NCBI RefSeq assembly: GCF_000251105.1
Contig: NC_017034.1
Span: forward strand, 1,984,001-2,048,000
Direction of reading: 5' to 3'
DNA length: 64,000 bases
Source: Methanocella conradii HZ254
GTDB lineage: Archaea; Halobacteriota; Methanocellia; Methanocellales; Methanocellaceae
In this document: positions 34,899 to 43,931 of the stretch, piece by piece
How the letters are laid out: every line of letters begins with the position of its first letter
Numbering within the stretch: the stretch's first letter is position 1
Translations under genes and position numbers: made by a program
Notes under the pieces: generated by a model
The model's database searches: none
Told to the model about the DNA's origin: nothing
The model's input: the letters and a program-made list of their open reading frames with translations, nothing else

Positions 34899-35711
34899 TT
34901 AGCCCCGTTTATGGCTGACGAAAAGGCCATACCCGAACTCCCCCTGGAAAGACATCATCTTACGGCCCTCGTCGATGATCTTCCTGGCCTCGGGGTTGGT
35001 CATGTAAAGCCACATTGACTTGATGCCCGCCGCTATTGACTTTAAGCCGTCTTCTCTCCGCGTCTCCATCTCCACGCTCATGTCGAGCAAGTGGTGGCTT
35101 GCCCTGACGTTACCAAAAAGTTTCTCGTACAGCTCCTTCCAGTCCTCAAACGTGAGGATGCCCTTGCTGGTCATGGAGCAGAAAGCCGTGAATATCGACT
35201 TGAGGTCGTCCAGCCTGTCCACCATTTTGCCCATGGCATCCCTTGTTACGCATACCTCGTTGTCACAGACTGCGCCGCCATTTTTCACCACACGGCGATA
35301 CTCCGCAAGCGCCTTCTCGACCTCCTCCACGAAAATCGTGACTGATTCCACTATAACGGCGTCGAACGTCTCGGGCTTGAACGGAAGGCTCCTGGCATCA
35401 CACCTTAAAAAAGCGGCCTTATCGTCGACGCCAAGCCGCCTGGCCCGCTCCCTCGATTCTCTGACCATTCTGGGCATGATGTCGAGCCCTATCACGTGGC
35501 ATCCCCTCTCCTTTGCCAGCATGCACGACGTCTTGCCCATGCCGCAGCCCACGTCCAAAACGAGAGACCCAGGCCGGATACCCGCCTCATTAATTAACGT
35601 CTCGGTGGCACCCTTCCCCCCAATATGCTTTGCAGAGCCTATGGAAGCTAAAAGGTCTAGGTACGAAAACCTGCGCTTGCCAGGCCCAGCCTCAACGCCA
35701 GCGTAAACCAT
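34899..35711 (-). CDS. SAM-dependent class I methyltransferase, 270 aa
   Basis: Motif I VLDVGCGMGKTSCMLA, motif II VIGLDIMPRMV, acidic FLRCDARSLPF and post-II VKNGGAVCDNEV identify a class I methyltransferase of the methyltransferase-11/25 type. Ahead of them is a SYLDLLASIGSAKHIGGKGATETL segment that resembles small-molecule methyltransferases and MerR-like enzymes. A helical C-terminal cap follows. The substrate is unknown. The start is probably ATG 35711 (MVYAGVEAG), since the upstream codons add only MMWCDR. The MTA-phosphorylase gene 37 bp downstream could recycle products of S-adenosylmethionine use, but a functional link is unproven. Confidence 0.8.
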   Translation of the reverse strand: MVYAGVEAGPGKRRFSYLDLLASIGSAKHIGGKGATETLINEAGIRPGSLVLDVGCGMGKTSCMLAKERGCHVIGLDIMPRMVRESRERARRLGVDDKAAFLRCDARSLPFKPETFDAVIVESVTIFVEEVEKALAEYRRVVKNGGAVCDNEVCVTRDAMGKMVDRLDDLKSIFTAFCSMTSKGILTFEDWKELYEKLFGNVRASHHLLDMSVEMETRREDGLKSIAAGIKSMWLYMTNPEARKIIDEGRKMMSFQGEFGYGLFVSHKRG

Positions 35712-35805
35712 CCTGTCACACCACATCAAATAAATAAAAAGTACAATTATATAACATTATATCCCGAAAAATGCCCAATACGGGCTAATAAAAAAGCGTT
35801 TTTAT

Positions 35806-36570
35806 TTAATAGACCAGCAGCCGCTTTATCTTGTCCAGTATAACCTTGCCATCGCTGCTCAAAACGTTAAGCCTCTTAAGCTTTTCAACGTCGGTCTCGC
35901 CATTGATGTTGATGACGAACACGGCGCCCTTCTCGGGCGAGTATATATCCTTAAAGTCGTAGATGGCGCCGACGACCATGAGCTTGCCGGTGTAGACCAG
36001 CTCCCTTATCTTATCGTCGTTAAGCACGGCCTCCACCTGCCTGTCCACGTTCGCCTCGGTCACCAGCGTCTCGAAATACGCCTCCTCGCTGACCGGCTTC
36101 ACCCACGGCGGGTGATCGGCCATGTACACGGCGATGCCGCCCTTCTTAATGAGCAGCTTTTGCACTTCCGCTACCGTGGGCTTGATAAACTCTAGCGAGC
36201 GAATGATGCGGTAGTGCTCTCCGCTGACGTCCCTGGTCGATGCATGGATGGCGCCGCAGCCAGTGTGCCCGAGTATCATGAGTATGGGCGTATGCAGATG
36301 GCCGACGCCATACTCGATGCTTCCCAGGTTAGGCTCCACCCTGTTCCCAATATTTTTAATGGAGAAGACCTTGCCAATCTCATCGTCCAGCGCCCGCTCC
36401 AGGACGCGGGAATCCGAGCACGTGACCAGCGTAATGTCGGGGTGCTGGCCTTCTAAAATAGAATCATACTTGCCGGCTCTGGTGGCAGCCTTAGCATACG
36501 ATATATTATAGCTCAGCTTACCCGCCAAAGTGTTAACGCTCTTCTCCAGAGATAACTGCTCCATACGCAT
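35806..36570 (-). CDS. Beta-carbonic anhydrase
   Basis: Zinc ligands Cys51 and the partner Asp53 lie in VTCSDSRV, then His102 and Cys105 in ILGHTGCGAI, the signature of beta-class carbonic anhydrases. The ENIGNRV-like element is present as KNIGNRVEPN. The enzyme interconverts CO2 and bicarbonate in the cytosol. The 254-residue chain is somewhat longer than the small Cab type because of a C-terminal extension. It is followed, in the same direction and upstream, by the fdhCAB genes (36 bp between fdhB stop and its ATG), so it may be expressed with formate metabolism that yields CO2. A second start at M3 is possible. Confidence 0.9.
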   Translation of the reverse strand: MRMEQLSLEKSVNTLAGKLSYNISYAKAATRAGKYDSILEGQHPDITLVTCSDSRVLERALDDEIGKVFSIKNIGNRVEPNLGSIEYGVGHLHTPILMILGHTGCGAIHASTRDVSGEHYRIIRSLEFIKPTVAEVQKLLIKKGGIAVYMADHPPWVKPVSEEAYFETLVTEANVDRQVEAVLNDDKIRELVYTGKLMVVGAIYDFKDIYSPEKGAVFVININGETDVEKLKRLNVLSSDGKVILDKIKRLLVY

Positions 36571-36606
36571 ACCCCTATAAAAAAGAAAAAAGGATAGAAG
36601 CCCCTA

Positions 36607-37710
36607 TCAGGCTTCTAGCCTCTTCTTCACGTCATGGTACAGCTTGGACACGGGTATGTCCATCGGGCAGACGTCCTCACAGCCGCCACAGTTAAGGCAG
36701 TTGCCGCCCTCCGCTGCCACCTTTGCCAAATGGTAAGTTAGCGCAGGCGGGATGACCCCTTTCGTCTCATAGGCAGGAGACCTGGGCTTCCCGTCATACT
36801 GAAGCGGGCAGTGCACTACACAGCCCATGCACTTTATGCACCTGCTGAACTCTCTCGCCCAGAACCCCGGATCGCTCGCTACCTTGCTGAACTGGACCTT
36901 CTGCCTTTTGGCGCCAAGCTTGAGCATCGCTCCGTTTGTCTTCTCACGGATCTCGACGCCCTTCGGGTCCGGAGCGGTTATGTTCAACAGCTTCGCATTC
37001 ACCGCGCCTTCGAGTAGCTTCGCGCCCTTCTCGCTGCAGACCTCCACGAACGTGGCCTTACCGGCCATCGGGCCTATGACGCCCCAGTTGCCGCACGCCA
37101 GGTCCGCCTCTCTCGGTATCTTGGTCTCACAGCGCTGGCAGTTCTCCCGCCTGCCAGTGCCCTTATCCTCAAGCTCATCAATCGAGATCTCCTTGTGCTG
37201 GTGGTCCTTGGTTATGATGATAAACTTGCCCTTGTCGATCTCTTCCTTGACCACGTCGTCGGGGCTGGTGGCGTAGAGCTTCTCGATCATCTCGCGGGCC
37301 GGCATCGGGCGCATCGTGCCGCCGCAGTTCACTCCGATCATGAGCACGTTAGCGAGGTTGACCTTGCCCCTCCTCGCGAGCTCCTTGATCGTGGCGACGT
37401 CGCAGGGCTTGACCGCAACGGCGATCCTCATGTTCTTCGCGCCGTCGAGGTACTGCGCCAGGAACTTACCCGTGTTCACGGGTGCACAGTGTAGCGAGCC
37501 CGCGGTTTTTATCACGTCAGCCGGGCTCGTTATGAGCGTCGGCACGCCGTCGAACAGGTCCGCTCCCCTGACCACGCCCAGGACGGCATCGACAGTCTTG
37601 CTCTCGAGGGCGTACTGCAGGAGAGTCGTGATAGCTCCACCGCACTCCGCCTTCGCCTTTATCGCATCGCTGGTCGTGCTGGCGTAATACATGTCCTTAA
37701 CTTTCACCAT
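36607..37710 (-). CDS. fdhB: Formate dehydrogenase, F420-reducing beta subunit
   Basis: FdhB carries FAD and iron-sulfur clusters and passes electrons from FdhA to coenzyme F420. The FrhB/FdhB fold is recognised by AECGGAITTLLQYALE, VAVKPCDVATIKEL and MIGVNCGGTMRP, and two C-terminal ferredoxin motifs CIKCMGCVVHCP and CLNCGGCEDVCPMDIP. GGAGGT lies just before ATG 37710, one base after the fdhA stop, so translation is coupled. A longer frame to 37761 only translates the end of fdhA. It is the last gene of fdhCAB, with carbonic anhydrase 36 bp downstream. Confidence 0.96.
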   Translation of the reverse strand: MVKVKDMYYASTTSDAIKAKAECGGAITTLLQYALESKTVDAVLGVVRGADLFDGVPTLITSPADVIKTAGSLHCAPVNTGKFLAQYLDGAKNMRIAVAVKPCDVATIKELARRGKVNLANVLMIGVNCGGTMRPMPAREMIEKLYATSPDDVVKEEIDKGKFIIITKDHQHKEISIDELEDKGTGRRENCQRCETKIPREADLACGNWGVIGPMAGKATFVEVCSEKGAKLLEGAVNAKLLNITAPDPKGVEIREKTNGAMLKLGAKRQKVQFSKVASDPGFWAREFSRCIKCMGCVVHCPLQYDGKPRSPAYETKGVIPPALTYHLAKVAAEGGNCLNCGGCEDVCPMDIPVSKLYHDVKKRLEA

Positions 37711-37711
37711 T

Positions 37712-39811
37712 TTAATGACCTCCTGCGGGCACCTTGGCGGCAACGGGCGCCTTCTTCTCAACCGGTATCGGCTCTACCTTCGCCGCGCACACCTTGAACT
37801 CGGGCATCTTGGCGAACGGGTCCAGCGCAGCGATGGTCAGCCTGTTAGCCGCGCACTCCACGAAGTGGAACGGTATGAAGATGATGCCCTTCATGATGTT
37901 AGGGGTTACCCTCGCCGCTATCTCTATCTCGCCACGCCTGGTCTTGACCTTGACCTTGTCGCCGTCCTTCACTCCGAGCGCCTTCGCGTCCTCGGTGTTT
38001 ATCTCGACGAAGCCGGTCTTGACCTCGTTATCGAGCGTTGGAGAGCGCCTTGTCATGCTGCCAGTATGGTAGTGGAACAGTATGCGGCCCGTGGTGAGGA
38101 TGAGCGGGTACTCCGCGTCCGGCCTCTCGGCCTGGTACTTGAATGGAACGCCGAAGAATATGCCCAGCCCGTCCGGGTGGCTGAACTTCGCCATGTGCAG
38201 GATTGGCGTGCCTGGGTGAGACGTGTCCGGGCACGGCCAGTGCAGCGCCTCGGGCTTTCGGAGCCTCTCGTAGGTCATGCCAGCGTACTGCGGGGTTACC
38301 TTCCTTATCTCCTCGAATACCTCCTCCTGGGACTTGAAGTCGAACCCTTTCACTCCCATCTTCTGGGCGAGCAGGCATATTATCTCCCAGTCCGGCTTCG
38401 CCTGTCCGGGCGGCTTAACCGCGGGCCTTAAGAGCTGTACGCGCCTCTCGGTGTTCGTGAAAGTGCCGTCCTTCTCGGCGAACGATGCAGCGGGGAGCAC
38501 GACGTGCGCTAAGGCCGCCGTCTCCGTCATGAAGATGTCCTGCACCACGAGGAACTCGAGCTTCTTCAGGGCGTGCTCGACGTGGTTCACATCGGGGTCC
38601 GATATCATCGGGTTCTCGCCCATAATATATAGAGACTTGACCTTGCCCTCTTCGGCGGCGTTCATGACCTCCACGATGGTGAGGCCCACCTTGCCGGGTA
38701 TGTCCTTTACGCCCCACACGCCGCAGACCTTAGCCCTCAGCTCCGGGTTTATGACGGCCTGGTAGCCTGTAACGACGTTCGGCAGCGCTCCCATGTCGCA
38801 GGCGCCCTGGACGTTGTTCTGGCCCCTGAGCGGGTTTACGCCCGAGCCGCGCTTCCCAATGTTGCCGGTGAGCATGGCCAGGTTAGACATGGACAGGACG
38901 TTATCCGTTCCAGTCGAGTGCTGGGTGACGCCCATCGAGTATATTATCGCAGACGGCTTGTTCGTGGCGTAGAGCCTCGCTATCTTTCTTATCGTGTCCG
39001 CGGGGACGCCAGTGATGGGCTCAGCCCACTCCGGCGGGCACTTCATGACCTCTTCCTTCAGGGCGTCGAAGCCCTTCGTCCTGTTCTTGATGAACTCCTT
39101 GTCCTCGAGGCCCTCGGACAGTATGACGTACATCATGGCGTTTATCAAAGCGACGTCCGAGCCGCTCCTGAACTGTACGTAGATGTCGGCCTGCTTTGCG
39201 GTCATGTTGAACCTGGGGTCGGCCACGATGAGCGTGGCCCCGGCCTGCTTCGCCCTGACAACCCTTCTGGCGATCAGCGGGTGGTCCTCGAACGTGTTGG
39301 AGCCGATGATGAAAATCGTCTTCGCTTCCTCGATGTCCTTTATCGAGTTCGTCATGGCGCCGCTTCCTAGCGATTTCGCCAATCCCGCGACCGTCGTGCC
39401 GTGGCAAAGCCTGGCACAGTGGTCTATGTTTGCGGTCTCAAGCGCCACGCGGGCGAACTTTTGCATTAGATAGTTCTCTTCGTTCGTCACCCTGGCGGAG
39501 GCGAAGCACGCCATGGCGTCCGGCCCATACTTCGACTTTATCTCCTTAAACTTCGACGCAATGAGCGATAAGGCCTCATCCCACGTTGCCGGCTCAAACT
39601 TTCCATTCTTCTTTATGAGCGGGGTGGTAAGCCTGTCATCCCTGTGAATAAACTCGTGGGCGAAGTTGCCCTTCGGACAGAGCTTACCCTCGTTCACCGG
39701 GTGCCTCTTCCAGGGCTCAACCCCCACCACTTTACCATCCTTCACGACGAGGTTTAGCCCGCAGCCACAGCCACAGTACGGGCATATCGTCGGTACAAGT
39801 TTAACATCCAT
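37712..39811 (-). CDS. fdhA: Formate dehydrogenase, molybdo/tungstopterin alpha subunit (cysteine form)
   Basis: FdhA oxidises formate to CO2 at a Mo or W bis-MGD site. The N-terminal [4Fe-4S] motif has cysteines 10, 13, 17 and 45 (CPYCGCGCG and KLCPKG). The metal ligand is Cys136 in [15 protein letters not shown], where many formate dehydrogenases have selenocysteine, so no SECIS is needed. The C-terminal molybdopterin-guanine-dinucleotide domain includes [16 protein letters not shown]. It is 699 residues, as usual for methanogen FdhA. It works with FdhB to reduce F420. It lies between fdhC (66 bp upstream) and fdhB in one operon. Confidence 0.97.
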   Translation of the reverse strand: MDVKLVPTICPYCGCGCGLNLVVKDGKVVGVEPWKRHPVNEGKLCPKGNFAHEFIHRDDRLTTPLIKKNGKFEPATWDEALSLIASKFKEIKSKYGPDAMACFASARVTNEENYLMQKFARVALETANIDHCARLCHGTTVAGLAKSLGSGAMTNSIKDIEEAKTIFIIGSNTFEDHPLIARRVVRAKQAGATLIVADPRFNMTAKQADIYVQFRSGSDVALINAMMYVILSEGLEDKEFIKNRTKGFDALKEEVMKCPPEWAEPITGVPADTIRKIARLYATNKPSAIIYSMGVTQHSTGTDNVLSMSNLAMLTGNIGKRGSGVNPLRGQNNVQGACDMGALPNVVTGYQAVINPELRAKVCGVWGVKDIPGKVGLTIVEVMNAAEEGKVKSLYIMGENPMISDPDVNHVEHALKKLEFLVVQDIFMTETAALAHVVLPAASFAEKDGTFTNTERRVQLLRPAVKPPGQAKPDWEIICLLAQKMGVKGFDFKSQEEVFEEIRKVTPQYAGMTYERLRKPEALHWPCPDTSHPGTPILHMAKFSHPDGLGIFFGVPFKYQAERPDAEYPLILTTGRILFHYHTGSMTRRSPTLDNEVKTGFVEINTEDAKALGVKDGDKVKVKTRRGEIEIAARVTPNIMKGIIFIPFHFVECAANRLTIAALDPFAKMPEFKVCAAKVEPIPVEKKAPVAAKVPAGGH

Positions 39812-39877
39812 TTATATCCGCACCTTTTCTCGATTATGATGAGGGGGTGGAAAATTAAAACCCCCTATAATATATAT

Positions 39878-40798
39878 TTACTTTGCCTGTGGAGCAGCCT
39901 TTGCCGGCTCTCCGACCTTGACCGTGACGAGCGGGGACCTGAGGTATACCCACCAGTAGATGAGGCTCACGAAGATCGCGCCGCCCACGATGTTGCCCAG
40001 CGTGACGGGTATCAGGTTCGTCACAAAGAAGTTGTACCACCCGTGCATCCCCACAAGGTTGCTGGTCTGGGCTGCCGTCAGGCCTGCCTTGGCCACTATA
40101 TTTGGATCGTTGGCGATGAATATGCCCAGCGGGATGAAGAACATGTTCGCGACGCTGTGCTCGAAGCCGATCGTGACGAAGGCCATTATCGGGAACCAGC
40201 AGGAGAATATCTTGCTTATTATGTCGTCAGCGCTCAGCGCCAGCCACACGGCCAGGCAGACGAGCCAGTTACACCCGATGCCTCGCAGGAAGGCCGTCCA
40301 GAAGTCCAGCCCTGCCTTCGCGTTTGCTACGTTGGCCGTGGCCCATACTGCGAACGGCGCAGTGTTGAAGAGCCCGCTCTGGTATGCCAGGAAATAAGCG
40401 ACAAAGATGGACCCAATAAGGTTACCGATATAAACAACTATCCAGTTTATCGCAAGCCCGGTCCACGTGCCTTCTTTGTTCAAAACGCCTATAGGTAGGA
40501 ACATGCAGTTTCCGGTAAAGAGCTCGGAGCCTGCTATGACGACGAGCATGAGGCCCACGGGGAACACCGCACCAGCGGCGAACTTCAGCAGGCCCGGCGG
40601 CATCACCACCGCCATGTCTCCGATCTTGCCTCCGGATAGCATGCCACCTGCGACGATCTCACTGAGCAACGCACCAAAGGCGATGTATGCGCCAGCGAGG
40701 AAGCCCAGCAGTAGCAGCTTATCTAATTTGATGCTACATTTAGTACATCCGGCGGATGAAGCCGCCTTACTAATGTCTAAGGGTGCTTTAAATGCCAT
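39878..40798 (-). CDS. fdhC: Formate/nitrite transporter FdhC
   Basis: FdhC imports formate through the pentameric FNT channel. The protein has six membrane helices and the FNT signature regions GCTKCSIKLDKLLLLGFLAGAYIAFGALL, SELFTGNC (the family's channel motif) and NWLVCLAVWLALSADD, and FGFEHSVANMF-type GFEHSVANMFFIP. A C-terminal tail ends PAKAAPQAK. Start ATG 40798 has GGAGG seven bases upstream. The six residues before it in the longer frame are not needed. It is the first gene of fdhCAB and its leader carries the AATCAGCC elements described separately. Confidence 0.96.
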   Translation of the reverse strand: MAFKAPLDISKAASSAGCTKCSIKLDKLLLLGFLAGAYIAFGALLSEIVAGGMLSGGKIGDMAVVMPPGLLKFAAGAVFPVGLMLVVIAGSELFTGNCMFLPIGVLNKEGTWTGLAINWIVVYIGNLIGSIFVAYFLAYQSGLFNTAPFAVWATANVANAKAGLDFWTAFLRGIGCNWLVCLAVWLALSADDIISKIFSCWFPIMAFVTIGFEHSVANMFFIPLGIFIANDPNIVAKAGLTAAQTSNLVGMHGWYNFFVTNLIPVTLGNIVGGAIFVSLIYWWVYLRSPLVTVKVGEPAKAAPQAK

Positions 40799-40817
40799 AT
40801 TCAATCCTCCATTCAAA

Positions 40818-40876
40818 AATCAGCCTTATCGGCCCATAGGCTGCCATTCTATGCCTCGGGCTTTTAACGGCTGATT
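40818..40876 (-). promoter_or_regulatory. Folded fdhC leader element with AATCAGCC/GGCTGATT stem
   Basis: On the minus strand AATCAGCC (40876-40869) and GGCTGATT (40825-40818) pair as an 8-bp stem. Inside it CATAG and CTATG form a second hairpin, with GCC/GGC extending it. The element ends about 8 bases before the GGAGG of fdhC. If transcribed it could act as a leader switch. As DNA it could be a paired operator. Which one applies is not decidable here. Confidence 0.45.
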
Positions 40877-41335
40877 AAAAAAAGATTATATTTTTTGTTA
40901 TTCATAGTATATTAATGTTACCCATGAACAGTTTTTTATGCTTTCTCTAAAAAACGTTTTGCGGGGCATCCTATTATTTATTATTTTTACGTTACACTTT
41001 AATGATTAGCAGTTTTTAATGACCGTATCCATTTATCCTACATAAAGCTCTATTTACAATTGTAATTAATAATCTTTGGATTAGCTATAAAAAGGTTGCC
41101 TAGAATTCTCAAAAAAAGGAAAGTTTGTCAATTTAAAATAGTTGATTAAAGCTTATTTTTTAATTAACATGTGTTACATGAGATTCAACCTTTTTTTAGC
41201 TGCACTCTCAGGATAGCGCAACCAAATCAATATCTTATTTGACAAAATAAAGGATAAAAATACTCAAAATTGACGAATTTATAAAATATAAATAAAATTA
41301 AATAAAAAATAAAAAATTAAGATTTATTAATTTTT

Positions 41336-41362
41336 AAAAATCAGCCAGAAACGTTATATATA
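41336..41362 (+). promoter_or_regulatory. frhA promoter with upstream AATCAGCC motif
   Basis: A TATA box TTATATATA lies at 41354-41362, about 36-44 bases before the TTG start, giving a leader of roughly 10-15 bases that includes GAGGCGG. Just upstream, where transcription factor B or a regulator binds, is AAAAATCAGCC (41336-41346), the same motif found twice in the fdhC leader. Confidence 0.55.
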
Positions 41363-41397
41363 GTCGAATAGGAAAATGATAGCTAGAGGCGGTATAT

Positions 41398-42642
41398 TTG
41401 AGTCAAGTAGTAGTATCACCGACAACTCGACACGAAGGACGCTCAAAACTCGTCCTTGAAGTTGACGACAACGGGATAGTGACTCAGGGCAACTATTTGA
41501 GTACCACTCCCGTTAGAGGATTCGAGAAATTTATTACAGGAAAAGCTATGGAGTTCGCGCCGGTGGCGTCCTCCAGGTTTTGCGGCATTTGCCCCATCAC
41601 CCACGCTACCGCGTCGTCGGAGAGCATCGAGAGGGCGCTCGGCATCATGCCGCCCAAGGACGGCCTGGTGCTAAGGCAGCTTTGCAATCTTGGTAATAGG
41701 CTTCACAGCCACCCGCTGCATGAGCTGCTCATCCTGCCGGACTTCGTGAAGGACCCGAACGCAGCGATGGCCGCCACCGTCCGCATCCAGAAGATGAGGA
41801 AGATCGGCCAGGGCATCGTAGACATCACCGGCGGAGAGGCAATACACGCCCCGAACATAAGGATCGGCGGCATGCAGAAGAACATCTCCGAGGCTGCGAA
41901 GCGCAAGATCATTCAGATGCTTAACGATTACGAGCCCCTCATGAAGGAGCAGGTCGACTTTATGCTGAAGACCCTTAAGGGGAACACCGAGGTCCCGAAG
42001 AAGCTCGGCGTCCACGACAGGGAGCTTATGGCAACCGATGTCAACTATGGCAACTCCGACGTCTTTGAGACGGAATACTTCTATAGGTTCAGCGAGATAA
42101 CACCTAAGTCCTACTATCCGGGCGATATTGGCCTTGAGGCGTGCACCAGCATACCGCTGATAGGAGGAAGGACGGTCGAAGGAGGCCCGAGGGCCCGCCT
42201 GGTGAAGTATAAGGGCTTCAGCCAGAAGGACTGTGGCGACTTCGACGTGAGGGGAGCCATGGCAATAAACATCGCCAGGGCGATGGAGATACCATTGGCG
42301 CATGCCAGGGCCCGTGAATTAATACAGCAGCTGGACACGACCAAGCCAACGCTGACGAAGCCGCCCGAGTCTGGCGGCGATGGCAAGACCCTGGGCGTCG
42401 CGGCGAACGAGGCCCCGAGAGGCGTCAACGTCCACACCGCGAAGGTGAAGGATGGCAAGATCACTTATTACAACTGTCTCGTGGCCACGACCTGGAACAT
42501 ACCCACGGTTGGAAAGGCGTGCGAAGGACAGCACTATAAGTGGGCTGAATACGTGGTCAGGGCTTACGACCCGTGCGTATCGTGCGCTACCCATATGATA
42601 GTGCTAAAGGAGGGCAAGGTCGTAAAAGAGGCCATGATATGA
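41398..42642 (+). CDS. frhA: F420-reducing [NiFe]-hydrogenase large subunit
   Basis: FrhA holds the NiFe active site that oxidises H2 for coenzyme F420 reduction. Nickel ligands are in RFCGICPITHA (Cys62, Cys65) near the N-terminus and YDPCVSCATH (Cys393, Cys396) near the C-terminus. The 15 residues after His399 form the tail that the FrhD protease removes. The start is TTG 41398 with GAGGCGG upstream. The 414-residue length matches the family. The order frhA-frhD-frhG-frhB is standard for Frh operons of methanogens. Selenocysteine is not used. Confidence 0.96.
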   Translation: MSQVVVSPTTRHEGRSKLVLEVDDNGIVTQGNYLSTTPVRGFEKFITGKAMEFAPVASSRFCGICPITHATASSESIERALGIMPPKDGLVLRQLCNLGNRLHSHPLHELLILPDFVKDPNAAMAATVRIQKMRKIGQGIVDITGGEAIHAPNIRIGGMQKNISEAAKRKIIQMLNDYEPLMKEQVDFMLKTLKGNTEVPKKLGVHDRELMATDVNYGNSDVFETEYFYRFSEITPKSYYPGDIGLEACTSIPLIGGRTVEGGPRARLVKYKGFSQKDCGDFDVRGAMAINIARAMEIPLAHARARELIQQLDTTKPTLTKPPESGGDGKTLGVAANEAPRGVNVHTAKVKDGKITYYNCLVATTWNIPTVGKACEGQHYKWAEYVVRAYDPCVSCATHMIVLKEGKVVKEAMI

Positions 42643-43157
42643 TCCTTGAGGCGGAAACCCTCGTAGTCGGCTGTGGCAACATACTATTCCAGGACGATGG
42701 TTTCGGTCCGCGAGTGGCTCAGGAGCTTTCAAAGTACGAATTACCGCCTGACATAAGGGTAATAGATGCGGGAACGGGTGCCCCCCACCTCATCTTTACC
42801 CTTCTCGACGAGACCTGCAAGAAACTAATAATACTGGACTGTATAAGCTGGGGCGCCGCCCCGGGGACTTTGAGAAAGTTTTCGGTGGACGAGCTGCCAA
42901 AGGGAAAGTTCGTAGATGCCCACAACTGGACCTTGAGCGAGCCGCTGCACGGCCTCAAGGATAAGATAGACATCGTGGTCATCGGCTGCCAGCCGGCAAG
43001 GGTTTCTGAACCGGACATCGTCATGGAGCTCACCCCAGAGGTGGAGCAGGCGATTCCGGGAGCCATCGAGATGGTAATGGAAGAGCTAGGGATCGATTAT
43101 GGGACTGTTAGACAAGCTGAAGAGCCTATTCGGAGGAGCGCCCAAGGCGGCGCCTGA
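42639..43157 (+). CDS. frhD: F420 hydrogenase maturation protease
   Basis: This endopeptidase cleaves the C-terminal tail of FrhA after nickel insertion. It begins MILEAETLVVGCGNILFQDDGFG, the HyaD/HycI-type nickel-binding N-terminus, and has VIDAGTGAPHL and VVIGCQPARVSEP. The ATG overlaps the frhA stop as ATGA. A longer frame starting at 42573 only shadows frhA. The C-terminal 19 codons overlap the beginning of frhG by 59 bases, an unusually long overlap of two real genes in different frames. The family-typical region ends before the overlap. Confidence 0.93.
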   Translation: MILEAETLVVGCGNILFQDDGFGPRVAQELSKYELPPDIRVIDAGTGAPHLIFTLLDETCKKLIILDCISWGAAPGTLRKFSVDELPKGKFVDAHNWTLSEPLHGLKDKIDIVVIGCQPARVSEPDIVMELTPEVEQAIPGAIEMVMEELGIDYGTVRQAEEPIRRSAQGGA

Positions 43158-43917
43158 GAATAAAGCTCCGGAGCCAGTTAAGAAAGAAGTATTACCACCA
43201 AAGAAGGAGGAAGTAAAAGTGACTAAGCCAAAAGTTGCATATGTTCATCTAAGCGGCTGCACGGGCTGTCTGGTATCGCTCGCGGACACCTATGAGAAGC
43301 TGCTCGACGTCCTGGGCGCAGTGGACATGGTTTATAACCTGACGCTTGCGGATGCCAGGACCTTACCCGAGGGTAAGTTCGATATAGCTATCGTCGAAGG
43401 GGCGGTCTGTCTCCAGGACGAGGAAAGCGTGCACCTGATAAAGGAGGCAAGGGAGAAGGCGGGGCTCGTAGTGGCCTATGGCGACTGCGCGGCCACCGGA
43501 AACGTTCTGAACAACAGCCGTGGCGGCCAGTGGAACCAGCCCCAGCACGAGTCGTTCGTGCCCATTAATAGGGTCATAAAAGTAGATGCATACATACCCG
43601 GCTGTCCGCCATCGCCAGAGATAATATACAACTTCTGCATCGCGGCGGTAACCGGCGACACCGAGTACCTGAAGCCGTTCATGGCGAACGAGGCTGGCGG
43701 CTACCACTGCGGCTGCGACCTGAACACGAGGATTATCGAGAACTCGCTGTGCATGGGCTGCGGCACCTGCGCTGCAAGCTGCCCGACCCGGGCCATCGAG
43801 ATGGTCTACGGCAGGCCCAGCTTTAACAACATAAGGTGCATTAAGTGCGGCGCATGCTCGTTCGCCTGCCCGAGGAGCTTCCTGCCGGTGAACAAGATAA
43901 AAGGACAGATAGTGTGA
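43099..43917 (+). CDS. frhG: F420-reducing hydrogenase gamma (small) subunit
   Basis: FrhG carries iron-sulfur clusters that connect the NiFe site to FrhB. Its N-terminal part has the small-subunit cluster motif LSGCTGCLVSL plus VAYGDCAATGNV and PGCPPSPE. The C-terminus holds two [4Fe-4S] motifs CMGCGTCAASCP and CIKCGACSFACP. A lysine, proline and alanine-rich stretch of about 40 residues (PENKAPEPVKKEV) precedes the core, so the true start could be GTG 43219 region, but ATG 43099 is preceded by AGGGAT and encodes MGLLDKLKSLFGG. That start overlaps frhD. Confidence 0.92.
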   Translation: MGLLDKLKSLFGGAPKAAPENKAPEPVKKEVLPPKKEEVKVTKPKVAYVHLSGCTGCLVSLADTYEKLLDVLGAVDMVYNLTLADARTLPEGKFDIAIVEGAVCLQDEESVHLIKEAREKAGLVVAYGDCAATGNVLNNSRGGQWNQPQHESFVPINRVIKVDAYIPGCPPSPEIIYNFCIAAVTGDTEYLKPFMANEAGGYHCGCDLNTRIIENSLCMGCGTCAASCPTRAIEMVYGRPSFNNIRCIKCGACSFACPRSFLPVNKIKGQIV

Positions 43918-43931
43918 GGGAGGTAAAGGTA

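Larger units (their letters stand above)
40799..41397. promoter_or_regulatory. Divergent AT-rich control region between fdhCAB and frhADGB
   Basis: This region is the start point of two opposed operons and carries no gene. It is markedly AT-rich (runs such as ATAAATAAAATTAAATAAAAAATAA around 41281-41335) and has no convincing ORF. AAAAATCAGCC occurs at 40815-40825 and again at 41336-41346, and its core in inverse form (GGCTGATT) at 40869-40876. Promoter candidates are TTATATATA at 41354-41362 (frhA) and an AT-rich TATA-like block around 40885-40912 (fdhC). Confidence 0.7.

Noticed and set aside
37691..38431. Plus-strand 246-codon frame across fdhA
   Set aside because: It is antisense to the well-supported fdhA gene, and its Leu/Arg/Val-rich content is typical of shadow frames in GC-rich genes.
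37712..39811. Selenocysteine codon in fdhA
   Set aside because: The active-site codon in DHCARLCHG is a normal cysteine codon (TGC), and the frame is open with no in-frame TGA.
42573..42638. Extended N-terminus of frhD
   Set aside because: The 22 extra codons only translate frhA in another frame. The ATGA junction at 42639 is the typical coupled start.
43845..43931. Extended N-terminus of frhB
   Set aside because: It reads through the ferredoxin cysteines of frhG in another frame, and GGGAGGT precedes ATG 43932.
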